DNA of 64,000 bases from Ferrovibrio sp. (GTDB taxonomy: Bacteria > Pseudomonadota > Alphaproteobacteria > Ferrovibrionales > Ferrovibrionaceae): assembly GCF_025869515.1 (NCBI RefSeq), contig NZ_JAOZVR010000041.1, positions 1 to 64,000 on the forward strand, in the 5' to 3' direction. A program made the position numbers and the translations under genes. Positions 1 through 7,897 of the stretch are shown piece by piece. The notes below the pieces were generated by a model. It saw only the letters and a program-made list of their open reading frames with translations, searched no databases and was not told the DNA's origin. Positions within the stretch are counted from its first letter, which is position 1, and every line of letters starts with the position of its first letter.

Positions 1-1678
1 CCGTCTGCTCCAGCGCCGCCGCCTGGCTCTCCGTCCGCTGCGCCAGATCCTGGCTTCCCGTCGAGATCTCCGCAGACGCATCCCGCACCGTGCTGGCGCT
101 CTGTGCAATCTGCCGCATCGTGTCGGCCAGCGTCTCGCCGGCCAGATTCACATCGCGCTGCAGTTTGGCGAAGACACCGCTGTAATCGCCCGCCACGCGG
201 TGGGTGAGATCGCCGGCCGCAAGGCCCGCCAGCACGCCGCCGACCTCGCCGATGGCGCCGCCGATCGTATCGAGCAGACGATTGATGCCGCTGCCGAGCT
301 TGACCGCCACGCCGCTGAGCGGCGCCGTATCAATACGCTGGCCGAGATCGCCGGCCACTGCCGCAGCGACGATTTCGCCGACCGCCCGGTCGAGCAGCGC
401 TTCCTGTTCGCTGCGCGTCTGCTCGGCGCTGCGACGTTCCTGGTCCACGGCGGTACGCAGCTGTTCATTCTCGGTGCCATTCTGCTTGAAAACGGCAACG
501 GCCGAGGCCATGCGGCCGATCTCGTCGCCGCGCTGCAGCCCCGGCACGGCGGCGGAGAAATCGCCTTTCGCCAGTATGCCCATCGCCTCGGTGAGCGCGG
601 CGATCGGATTGGCAATATTGCGGCCGATCAGCCAGGCGAAGACGATGCCAACCGCCAGGGCGGCCAGCGAAACCGCCAGCACGGTGATGAAAGTGGTGGC
701 GAAGGCCCGGATCGCCTCCTCGCGCTGTTGCGCCAGCGTGGCGGCCTGGCTGGTTTTCACCTGATCCAGCTTCTCCACGATCTGGGCGATGTCCTGCTCC
801 ATCTCCTGATAGACCAGACGGTTGATATCGCCGGCGGCCGCAGCGGCGGCGAGAATGCCGGCCTCATACTGCTTGGCGAAGTTTTCCGATTCCGCGGCCA
901 GTTTGCGCAGGTCTTCTTCCTCCAGCATGATCTTGAGGTCTTCGATCATGTCGACGAAGGTGCCGACCTTGCCGCGCGCCTCGTTGGCCATGGCCATGTC
1001 GCCCATGCCGATGAAGCGGGTGGCCGCGACGCGGATTTCCGAGAAGGCGTCGAGCACCAGGCCGGCTTCGGTGGCGGCGATGAAATTCTGCCGCCTGTTG
1101 GCTGCCTTGATCAGCTGGATCAGGCTGTCGCGGGCGCGCGGGCCATAGACATCGAGCTGGTTGCCGTTAACGGCCTTCAGGGCATTGCGGGCGGCAATCG
1201 CCTGCGCCAGCTTGCCGAAGGTGCTTTTCAGCAGCGGTGCGGCTTCGGCCAGCATGGCCTGGCGCTGCGGATCCCGCACATTCCGGATCAGGCTGTCGAG
1301 AGTTTCCGTCATCTGCGGCTCCAGCCGGCGCGTCGCCAGCAGGCCGCGCGGATCGTCGCGTTCGATGAACAGCAGCAGATTGCGGCGCAGATCGACCATG
1401 TCGCGTTCGAACTGCTGCAGCTGCTGATTGTTGCCGGCGATGCGGTCGTAGGTGCCGAAGGCAGCCTGGCCGCTCTGGATGCCGTAAACCGCCGCTGAGG
1501 CAACAACCACCAGCAGCAGCAATGCGACGCCGAAGCCGAAGGCGATGCGTGCGCGGATGCCGCGCCGGCCGAACCAGGCGATCAGGGGCGGCACGCGACG
1601 CGGACTTTGCTGCTGCAGGACCCGATCCTCGATGCCGGGCTCAAACGCGGGATCGGATACAGCTTCGGAAACGGCCAT
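1..1678 (-). CDS. Methyl-accepting chemotaxis protein, 3' end cut by the window edge
   Basis: Not in the ORF track because its stop lies outside the window; read by translating the reverse strand. About 559 residues are visible. A first membrane helix lies near residues 45-67, followed by a long helical periplasmic sensor region, a second helix near 325-352 (ITVLAVSLAALAVGIVFAW), a HAMP domain and a second HAMP-like segment (about 440-510). The last visible residues (STGSQDLAQRTESQAAALEQT) are the typical start of the methyl-accepting signalling domain; the kinase-contact tip is missing. The ATG at 1678 has GGAG eight bases upstream. By family it would signal to CheA/CheW from the inner membrane. 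The ligand cannot be inferred, and no che genes are nearby. The overlapping plus-strand ORFs are shadows. Confidence 0.93.
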   Translation of the reverse strand, partial: MAVSEAVSDPAFEPGIEDRVLQQQSPRRVPPLIAWFGRRGIRARIAFGFGVALLLLVVVASAAVYGIQSGQAAFGTYDRIAGNNQQLQQFERDMVDLRRNLLLFIERDDPRGLLATRRLEPQMTETLDSLIRNVRDPQRQAMLAEAAPLLKSTFGKLAQAIAARNALKAVNGNQLDVYGPRARDSLIQLIKAANRRQNFIAATEAGLVLDAFSEIRVAATRFIGMGDMAMANEARGKVGTFVDMIEDLKIMLEEEDLRKLAAESENFAKQYEAGILAAAAAAGDINRLVYQEMEQDIAQIVEKLDQVKTSQAATLAQQREEAIRAFATTFITVLAVSLAALAVGIVFAWLIGRNIANPIAALTEAMGILAKGDFSAAVPGLQRGDEIGRMASAVAVFKQNGTENEQLRTAVDQERRSAEQTRSEQEALLDRAVGEIVAAAVAGDLGQRIDTAPLSGVAVKLGSGINRLLDTIGGAIGEVGGVLAGLAAGDLTHRVAGDYSGVFAKLQRDVNLAGETLADTMRQIAQSASTVRDASAEISTGSQDLAQRTESQAAALEQT

Positions 1679-2224
1679 CGACGGACTCCATGAAACGCAA
1701 ACCGGCGCGGCCGGCACTGACGGGCAGGAATTAAGGACGGGTGGCGGGGATCAGGCGGCGGGTGAATCGCTGCGACGCTTCCTGTGACCGCTGGGCTTAC
1801 GGCCCTCTGGCGGCGAGAAAATGCATCTGGGGTAGCGCATACCGGGAAACTCCTTCACTCCGCTGCATGGCGACAACCTGTCTTGGCAGGCCTTGATGCC
1901 CTGTCCGGCGTTTCCCGTGCCACCACCCTCGTGACTGCCGATGCAGCGGTCAAGCTGCATCGCCGGAGCAAAGGTTATCAAAATTTTAGAATTCGCCGAG
2001 GCCCTGAAAGATGCAGGATTCATGACGTGACGTAATGGTTGTCCTGCGCCATAAGCCATTCTCGCACAAGGCGGATTTGGCCGGCATCGGAAAGCTGTAA
2101 GTCGAGGAAATGGGCGGAGATTAGTCCGGAATACCAGTCTGCAACCAGGTAGCAGCGGCCGGCAACTAATGGTAAAAACACTACATCAATTCCTTGTAGG
2201 ACGATACCTGTGATGGAGAAGTCG
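1679..2224. other. 546-bp intergenic region between divergent MCP and XRE genes
   Basis: No convincing gene is seen. The 102-codon minus-strand ORF at 1751-2059 has no recognisable domain and runs through an inverted repeat, so I treat it as chance. The stretch must contain the promoters of the divergent chemotaxis receptor and XRE regulator. It includes the structured element at 1840-1920 and an AT-richer block around 1975-2000. Confidence 0.6.
1838..1920 (-). promoter_or_regulatory. Candidate structured 5' leader of the chemotaxis receptor
   Basis: On the minus strand GCACGGGAAAC is complementary to GTTTCCCG(GTA)TGC about 60 bases later, giving an 11-bp helix with a three-base bulge. Shorter internal complementarities lie inside it. 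It sits about 160 bases upstream of the MCP start on the transcribed strand. I could not match it to the cores of c-di-GMP-I, cobalamin, FMN, TPP or SAM riboswitches. It may be an unclassified RNA structure or a chance inverted repeat. Confidence 0.25.
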
Positions 2225-2683
2225 ATGCGTAAACCGAACCCATACGACGCCCATGTGGGAGCCCGGCTGCGCGCGTGCCGCACCCTGGCCGGTTTCAGCC
2301 AGGAGCGCCTCGGCGCCTCGGTCAGCCTGAGCTTTCAGCAAATCCAGAAATACGAGAAGGGCCTGAACCGCATCGGCGCCAGCCGCCTGCAGCAGTTCGC
2401 CCAGATCCTGAACGTGCCGCCCTCCTACTTCTTCGAGGACATGCCCGGCATCGAGCAGCAGCCGACGGCACGGCCCGAGCACGCCGTGGTCTCGGAGATC
2501 GAGCAGGACAAGAGCCCGGTCTCGCGGCGCCAGGCGCTCGAACTGGTGCGCAATTTCGGCAAGATCACCGATCCGATGGTGCGCGACCGCATCTTCCAGC
2601 TGATCAAGGCCGCCGCCGCCTCCTATAGCGGCAAGCCCGAAGAAGAAGAGAGTGCAGTCGCGACGCCCGCCGTCGAGGCATAG
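2225..2683 (+). CDS. XRE-family transcriptional regulator
   Basis: A 152-residue DNA-binding protein. The Cro/C1-type helix-turn-helix covers about residues 6-62 (VGARLRACRTLAGFSQERLG, then QQIQKYEKGLNRI), followed by a C-terminal extension with the helix SRRQALELVRNFGKI and an acidic tail. This layout is common in alphaproteobacterial single-domain regulators. The ORF track starts at GTG 2210. I prefer ATG 2225 because GGAG lies six bases upstream and MRKPNPYDAHVG resembles the family N-terminus; GTG 2210 also has an upstream AGGA, so the start is not settled. A strong intrinsic terminator follows. The target genes are unknown; it is divergent from the chemotaxis receptor. Confidence 0.9.
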   Translation: MRKPNPYDAHVGARLRACRTLAGFSQERLGASVSLSFQQIQKYEKGLNRIGASRLQQFAQILNVPPSYFFEDMPGIEQQPTARPEHAVVSEIEQDKSPVSRRQALELVRNFGKITDPMVRDRIFQLIKAAAASYSGKPEEEESAVATPAVEA

Positions 2684-2709
2684 CAACTCATCTTTCGCAG
2701 AACTGCAGG

Positions 2710-2743
2710 AAGCCGGACCCATCACAGGGTCCGGCTTTTTTTT
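2710..2743 (+). terminator. Rho-independent terminator after the XRE gene
   Basis: A perfect nine-base stem, GCCGGACCC and GGGTCCGGC, closes a six-base loop (ATCACA) and is followed by eight T residues. Flanking AA/TT pairs lengthen the stem. It lies 26 bases after the stop codon. Confidence 0.95.
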
Positions 2744-2876
2744 GCCTGCGCCACAGCAGTCGCAGCGCTACGGGTATCGCGCCGCCACAGCTACAACCAC
2801 AGAGTAGTGTCCCGTCGGCTTCTTTAACCTGCGGTGTATAGTCTGCCTCCGTTAACCATGAGCCACGGAGGCAACA

Positions 2877-3695
2877 ATGACCTATCATGCGCGTATCGCT
2901 GCGACTTCCACCCGGCGCCTGCCGGATCAGATCACCCTGCAGCACGGCCCGCGACCCGAACTGGGCCAGTTCTTCCTCACCGCCGACAAAGCTGCACGGG
3001 ATCGCGGCGTCACGCTCAGCCTGAATGCCGATTTCGATTATCTGCGGATCGTCAACAATGCCAACAAAGACAGCTGGGACAGTCTCGCGCCCAGCTTCAA
3101 CAACGCGTTCAACGCGATCGACGAGCGCAACGGCTTCTGCATCATCGGACGCAATGAAGCCGGCGATGTGGTTTCGACCCAGGCGGCGCGCGTCTACGAT
3201 CTGACCGGCAGTTCGCTGGCGGACTGCGTGTCGAGTTTCCGCTTCTTCTATGCCGATCCGGACAAGATGTGCGAAGCCGGCGAGACCTGCAGTTTCACGT
3301 CGCCGAGTGCGGCAAAGCTGAGCGGTCGCATCGTCTTCTCCGGATCGACCTGGATCCATCCCGACTATCGCAAGCGCGGATTGCCGGCCATCCTGCCGCG
3401 CATCTCGCGCGCGCTCGCACTGACGAAATGGAACACCGATTACACGATCAGCTTCGTGAAGTTCATCCTGGTCGAGAAAGGCGTCGCCAAGGCCTATGGC
3501 TACAGCAATGTCGAACCGGCGCTGGAATGGCGCGCGCCCGATGGCAGGATGCGCTATCAGGGTGCCCTGATCTGGATGAACCGCGGCGAACTGCTGGCCG
3601 ACATGCAGCGCTTCCCGGCGCTGATCGCACCGAGCGACGCCGATGCACCGAGCCTACCGCGCGAGCAGGGCGAAAACCGTCCTTCGCTGAACTGA
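2877..3695 (+). CDS. GNAT-like hypothetical protein
   Basis: A 272-residue soluble protein with no signal peptide. The middle (about 155-200, FSGSTWIHPDYRKRGLPAIL) resembles the core of GNAT N-acyltransferases, where the strand-loop-helix holds the pyrophosphate of acyl-CoA. The usual R/Q-x-x-G-x-G/A motif appears as RKRGLPA, with proline where G/A is expected, so catalytic competence is uncertain. The start is secure: GGAGG lies five bases before the ATG. It is a single gene with a terminator hairpin shared with the convergent gene downstream. The substrate is unknown. Confidence 0.75.
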   Translation: MTYHARIAATSTRRLPDQITLQHGPRPELGQFFLTADKAARDRGVTLSLNADFDYLRIVNNANKDSWDSLAPSFNNAFNAIDERNGFCIIGRNEAGDVVSTQAARVYDLTGSSLADCVSSFRFFYADPDKMCEAGETCSFTSPSAAKLSGRIVFSGSTWIHPDYRKRGLPAILPRISRALALTKWNTDYTISFVKFILVEKGVAKAYGYSNVEPALEWRAPDGRMRYQGALIWMNRGELLADMQRFPALIAPSDADAPSLPREQGENRPSLN

Positions 3696-3712
3696 CGGCG
3701 TGAAAGTCTGAA

Positions 3713-3733
3713 GCCGGCCAAGAAGTGGCCGGC
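3713..3733. terminator. Possible bidirectional hairpin between convergent genes
   Basis: GCCGGCCA and TGGCCGGC form a perfect eight-base stem with loop AGAAG, midway between two convergent stop codons. No T-tract follows on either strand, so it is at best a weak or factor-assisted terminator. Confidence 0.4.
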
Positions 3734-3756
3734 CAGGACTGCGGCATCGTGTCGGC

Positions 3757-4632
3757 TTACTTGCTGCCCGGCGTGCTGGAATCGACAGACAGCGGAATGG
3801 CGAGCTGCGCGTTCAGCAGCGAACTGCCGGTCAGCATGCGGCTGCCATCGGCCTGCTGCCAGGGCAGGATCATCCGCTGATAGCGGCGACGCCGCGGATC
3901 GTGATCGGGCTCTTCGATAATGGCATCGACATCGTCCATCGCCGGCCGGCCGCTGTCGAAGCAGGTGCGATAGCTCGCCTCCACCCAACTGCCATAGGCG
4001 CGATCCGGCTGGTCGGAGATTCTGCGCCCGGCAACGCGGTTCATCTGAAAACTGTCGTAGATGGTGAAGCCGCTGCCGCTCGCCGTCACATACAGTTCGT
4101 TATCGCGCGGCGTGATGAAGACGGTACGCTCGATCAGGCCGCTGTTGTCCAGATAGCGCTGCACCGGCTTCGAAAAAACGCCGCCTTCGAAACGCCACAG
4201 CTCGAACAGGCTGCTGAGATGCTGATGCGCGTGATACAGCCATTCGCGCGGCTGATGCGACAGCGCGATGAACTGGTCGCGCATGCGCGGCTCAGCCAGC
4301 GGTGCCAGCTCGTCCAGCCGCGCCAGCAGCGGCGCGGCCTTGATAAAGGCTTCCTCGAGCCAGCCGCTGGCGTAAAACACCAGCGCCACCGGCTTGGCCG
4401 CCACCGCCTTGCGCAGATAGGGTTTGAGCGAACTGACCGCCGCCGGGCTGACCATGCCGGCGCGGAACTGCATGAGCGTGACCTGCTCCTCGACGATCAG
4501 CCAGACATAACCGAGGTTTCGCACGGCATAGCCGGCGAGATCGAAATCCGGATCGGCATGGCCAAGCCGCTCGGCCAAAGTCGCCGATGGCCAACGCCAC
4601 CAATGCCCTTGCGGGTCGATCAGATAATTCAT
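3757..4632 (-). CDS. Hypothetical protein with C-terminal PAS-like domain
   Basis: A 291-residue cytoplasmic protein. The N-terminal half (DLAGYAVRNLGYVWLIVEEQ) has no domain I recognise. The C-terminal part, about 165-285, contains GLIERTVFITPRDNELYVTA and ends YQRMILPWQQADGSRMLTG. That ending resembles the final strands of the small PAS-like proteins elsewhere in this window, whose last strand reads LxxPLSxDGxxxDM. I therefore read it as a distant, longer member of that group. No catalytic motif is visible. It is monocistronic and convergent with the GNAT-like gene. Confidence 0.7.
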   Translation of the reverse strand: MNYLIDPQGHWWRWPSATLAERLGHADPDFDLAGYAVRNLGYVWLIVEEQVTLMQFRAGMVSPAAVSSLKPYLRKAVAAKPVALVFYASGWLEEAFIKAAPLLARLDELAPLAEPRMRDQFIALSHQPREWLYHAHQHLSSLFELWRFEGGVFSKPVQRYLDNSGLIERTVFITPRDNELYVTASGSGFTIYDSFQMNRVAGRRISDQPDRAYGSWVEASYRTCFDSGRPAMDDVDAIIEEPDHDPRRRRYQRMILPWQQADGSRMLTGSSLLNAQLAIPLSVDSSTPGSK

Positions 4633-4890
4633 TCAATACCCCAGCCGGGCCTGCCATGGCCGGCTGGCAAATTTTAAGGTAGCCCCCGTCACGAGTCGAG
4701 GGGATAGTCCACAACCCTTCGTGCCCGGTCTTCGCCTTTGGCCGCAGGTTGCATAGACTGCCGGTTGTGGCGACCGTCACAGCACGCGCCGGTATCGCCA
4801 AACGTGTTGCCTTGCAGTGCAGCACCCGTGTTCCTACATGAAAGGCCATTCCGATGCCGAGGTTCTCTTCCCAAGAGCAATGACGACCGC

Positions 4891-5427
4891 GTGCCGACCT
4901 GGCACGGCACCACCATTCTGGCCGTCCGCAAGGGCACCGATATCGTGCTGGCCGGCGACGGCCAGGTCAGCCTGGGCCAGACCGTGATCAAGTCGAATGC
5001 GCGCAAGGTGCGCCGCATCGGCGACGGCTCGGTGCTGGCCGGTTTCGCCGGCGCCACCGCCGATGCCTTCACGCTGTTCGAGCGGCTGGAGGCCAAGCTT
5101 GAGCGTTATCCCGGGCAGCTGGCGCGTGCCTGTGTCGAGCTGGCCAAGGACTGGCGCACCGACCGTTACCTGCGCCGCCTGGAAGCGATGATGGCGGTGG
5201 CCGACAAATCCGTATCGCTGGTGCTGACCGGCACCGGCGATGTACTGGAGCCCGAAGACGGCCTGATCGGTATCGGCTCGGGCGGCAATTACGCGCTCGC
5301 CGCCGCGCGCGCGCTGGTCGACCGCAGCGACATGGATGCCGAGGCGATTGCACGCCGAAGCCTGGAGATCGCCGCCGATATCTGCGTCTACACCAACCGC
5401 AACATCATTGTCGAAAAACTGTCATGA
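4891..5427 (+). CDS. hslV: ATP-dependent protease proteolytic subunit HslV
   Basis: This is the peptidase of the HslVU (ClpQY) complex, which degrades cytoplasmic proteins. The sequence follows the family closely: [61 protein letters not shown] and [15 protein letters not shown]. The N-terminal nucleophile is the first Thr of HG-TTI after removal of a short propeptide. The ORF track begins at TTG 4738, which would add 51 unrelated residues. GTG 4891 (MPTWHGTTI) gives 178 residues, the usual size. No ATG is in frame; the nearest good ATG (4854) opens a nine-codon ORF in another frame. The stop overlaps the hslU start by four bases (ATGA), indicating translational coupling. Confidence 0.95.
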   Translation: MPTWHGTTILAVRKGTDIVLAGDGQVSLGQTVIKSNARKVRRIGDGSVLAGFAGATADAFTLFERLEAKLERYPGQLARACVELAKDWRTDRYLRRLEAMMAVADKSVSLVLTGTGDVLEPEDGLIGIGSGGNYALAAARALVDRSDMDAEAIARRSLEIAADICVYTNRNIIVEKLS

Positions 5428-6740
5428 CCTCCTTCTCGCCCCGCGAAATCGTTTCCGAACTCGATCGCTATATCGTCGGCCAGCATGATGCCAAGAAGGC
5501 GGTGGCCGTTGCGCTGCGCAACCGCTGGCGCCGCCAGCAGCTGCCCGAAGCCCTGCGCGAGGAAGTGCTACCGAAGAATATCCTGATGATCGGGCCGACC
5601 GGCGTGGGCAAGACCGAGATTTCACGTCGTCTCGCCAAGCTGGCCAATGCGCCATTCCTGAAGGTGGAAGCCACCAAGTTCACCGAGGTGGGCTATGTCG
5701 GCCGCGATGTCGAGCAGATCGTGCGCGACCTGCTGGACGGTGCGCTGACCATGATCCGCGAGCGCAAACGCAAGGAAGTGTCCGCCCGCGCCGAACTGGC
5801 GGCGGAAGAGCGCCTGCTCGACGCCCTGGTGGGCGACAAGGCCAGCGTCGAGACGCGGCAGAAATTCCGCAAGATGCTGCGCGAGGGCGAGATCGACAAG
5901 CGCGAGATCGAGATCGAGCTGAAAGATGCCGGCAGCGGCGGCATGCCGATGTTCGAGATTCCCGGTATGCCCGGCGCGCAGATGGGCATGGCCAACCTGC
6001 AGGACATGCTGGGCAAGGCCTTCGGCGGCATGCGCGGCAAGCCGCGCAAGACCACCGTGGTCGACGCCATGAAGGCGCTGATCCAGGAGGAAAGCGACAA
6101 GCTGGTCGACCAGGACAATCTGGTGAAGGAAGCCATCGAGGCGGTGGAGCAGAACGGCATCGTCTTCATTGATGAGATCGACAAGATCTGCGCCCGCAGC
6201 GAATACCGCGGCGGCGGCGACGTGTCGCGCGAGGGCGTGCAGCGCGACCTGCTGCCGCTGATCGAGGGCACCGTGGTCAACACCAAGCATGGCGCGGTGA
6301 AGACCGACCATATCCTGTTCATCGCCTCGGGCGCCTTTTCGGTGGCCAAGCCGAGCGACTTGCTGCCGGAACTGCAGGGCCGCCTGCCGATCCGCGTCGA
6401 GCTGAAGGGCCTGACGCGCGAGGATTTCAGGCGCATCCTGACCGAACCGGAGGCCAGCCTGCTGAAGCAGTATACCGCGCTGATGGGCACCGAGCAGGTG
6501 ACGCTGAATTTCAGCGACGACGCCATCGATGCGCTGGCGCAGATCGCCGCCGATGTGAACGAGGGCGTGGAGAATATCGGCGCGCGCCGGCTGCACACGA
6601 TCCTGGAACGCGTGCTGGAAGAGATCAGCTATGCGGCGGCCGACCATTCCGGCCAGACCATCAGCATCGATGCGGCCTATGTGCAGCAGCGCGTCGGCGA
6701 TCTGGCGAAGAACAGCGACCTCAGCAAGTATATTCTGTAA
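5424..6740 (+). CDS. hslU: HslU ATPase subunit of the HslVU protease
   Basis: An AAA+ unfoldase that feeds substrates to HslV. The 438 residues match the family length. Walker A GPTGVGKT is at residues 57-64, the I-domain insertion follows [18 protein letters not shown], Walker [11 protein letters not shown] lies near 246-255, and sensor regions precede the C-terminal SNDLSKYIL-type tail (NSDLSKYIL), which in this family inserts into HslV to activate it. All core residues appear intact. It is translated from an ATGA overlap with hslV. Confidence 0.98.
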   Translation: MTSFSPREIVSELDRYIVGQHDAKKAVAVALRNRWRRQQLPEALREEVLPKNILMIGPTGVGKTEISRRLAKLANAPFLKVEATKFTEVGYVGRDVEQIVRDLLDGALTMIRERKRKEVSARAELAAEERLLDALVGDKASVETRQKFRKMLREGEIDKREIEIELKDAGSGGMPMFEIPGMPGAQMGMANLQDMLGKAFGGMRGKPRKTTVVDAMKALIQEESDKLVDQDNLVKEAIEAVEQNGIVFIDEIDKICARSEYRGGGDVSREGVQRDLLPLIEGTVVNTKHGAVKTDHILFIASGAFSVAKPSDLLPELQGRLPIRVELKGLTREDFRRILTEPEASLLKQYTALMGTEQVTLNFSDDAIDALAQIAADVNEGVENIGARRLHTILERVLEEISYAAADHSGQTISIDAAYVQQRVGDLAKNSDLSKYIL

Positions 6741-6743
6741 GCC

Positions 6744-7889
6744 TCACGCAGAGGCGTGCCTGCGTGCCCGCCGCCGCCGGGCGAGATCGCGCTGCTGGCG
6801 CAAGGCCCGCCAGTACATCCAGGCACCGCTGAAGACCAGTGCGGTCAGCCCGCCGCCGAAGAGAAACCAGACCAGCCGCGACCAGATTCCGGCGAAATCG
6901 CCGAAATGCAGCGGATTGACGGTCGCGCGCCACCGCGGCCAGAAGCCCTGGCCGGCGATGCGTTCGACGCCCAGCACGGCGCCGGTTTTCGGATCGAGAT
7001 ACACCTTGTTGGCGCGATCGCGCACCATCAGGTTGCCGGCCTGGCCGTCGAAACGCAGCGCATCGCCGTTGCGGCGCGGAAAATACACCGCAGCGATCCT
7101 CAGTTCCGGAAATGCCGCCTGCGTCAGCGCCGTCAGTTCGTCGAGCGGCAGCGCCGCTGCTGCCGACAGCGTGGCTTTCGGCGCCGGCGGCTCCAGCGAT
7201 GTGCCGAGATCGTAGAGCAGCCGTTCGGCGAAATACCACATGCCGGTCAGCGAAATCGCCAGCAGAAACCATAGCGACCATCCGGCCACCAGGCGATGCA
7301 GATCGTTGAGCAGCGGCCCGATGCCATGGCGCAGCCGCAAACGGAACAGGCCGCGCCAGAACTGCGGATAGATCACCAGGCCGCTCACCAGCATGAACAG
7401 AAGGATCAGTGCGAAGGGCGTGCTGAGATAGATGCCGACATTCACATCGCCGACATTGGGCAGGTGGAACTGCCGGTGCAGCTGGCGCAGCGTGGACTGG
7501 ATAGTGTCGCGACCGCCATCGCCTGTGACGATGGCGCGGTAAGGATCGATATAGACCAGCCGCGGCTGCCCCTGCGCCGCAATCATCCGCGCCTCGGCCG
7601 CAAACCGGCTGCCCTGCGGCAGGGTGATGCGCTGCAAGGTCCAGTCCGGATAGCGGTCGCGGATCGTCGCTTCCATGCGGCCCCAGCTGACATAGGTGCC
7701 GGGCACCACACCATCCGGCACCCCGACGCGCAGCGCCGGCCGGACAAGCCAGTCGAGCTCATGGCCGATGGTGGTCAGCGTGCCGAACAGGCAGAGCCAG
7801 CCCAGCACCAGGCAGAGCCAGAAGCCCAGCAGACCATGCAGGCGCCGCATCGCGCGCCGGTCGACCAGGGCTTTCAGGCGCGCTGCCAT
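6744..7889 (-). CDS. PepSY-associated transmembrane protein
   Basis: A 381-residue inner-membrane protein of the PepSY-TM family often paired with TonB-dependent siderophore receptors, some members of which are thought to reduce ferric siderophores. The first helix is LHGLLGFWLCLVLGWLCLFG (about 18-40); further helices lie near 150-175 (FALILLFMLVSGLVIYP), 195-220 and 340-365 (LVWFLFGGGLTALVFSGAW). PepSY-like segments sit in the periplasmic loops (TLPQGSRFAAEARMI; LDELTALTQAAFPELRI). The start is eight bases after the receptor stop, so the two genes form one operon. The iron-reductase role is inferred from context, not shown. Confidence 0.88.
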   Translation of the reverse strand: MAARLKALVDRRAMRRLHGLLGFWLCLVLGWLCLFGTLTTIGHELDWLVRPALRVGVPDGVVPGTYVSWGRMEATIRDRYPDWTLQRITLPQGSRFAAEARMIAAQGQPRLVYIDPYRAIVTGDGGRDTIQSTLRQLHRQFHLPNVGDVNVGIYLSTPFALILLFMLVSGLVIYPQFWRGLFRLRLRHGIGPLLNDLHRLVAGWSLWFLLAISLTGMWYFAERLLYDLGTSLEPPAPKATLSAAAALPLDELTALTQAAFPELRIAAVYFPRRNGDALRFDGQAGNLMVRDRANKVYLDPKTGAVLGVERIAGQGFWPRWRATVNPLHFGDFAGIWSRLVWFLFGGGLTALVFSGAWMYWRALRQQRDLARRRRARRHASA

Positions 7890-7897
7890 GGCCGCCG

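Noticed and set aside
200-1498. 432-codon plus-strand ORF
   Set aside because: Antisense to the chemotaxis receptor, whose translation on the minus strand shows clear HAMP and signalling segments.
1838-1920. Known riboswitch (c-di-GMP-I, cobalamin, FMN, TPP)
   Set aside because: The conserved core bases of these classes are not present in the right order; only an unclassified helix remains.
1751-2059. 102-codon minus-strand ORF upstream of the MCP gene
   Set aside because: No recognisable domain, passes through the inverted repeat, and no good ribosome site was seen.
4738-4890. Track start of hslV at TTG 4738
   Set aside because: It adds 51 residues unlike any HslV N-terminus; the mature nucleophile Thr lies just after GTG 4891.
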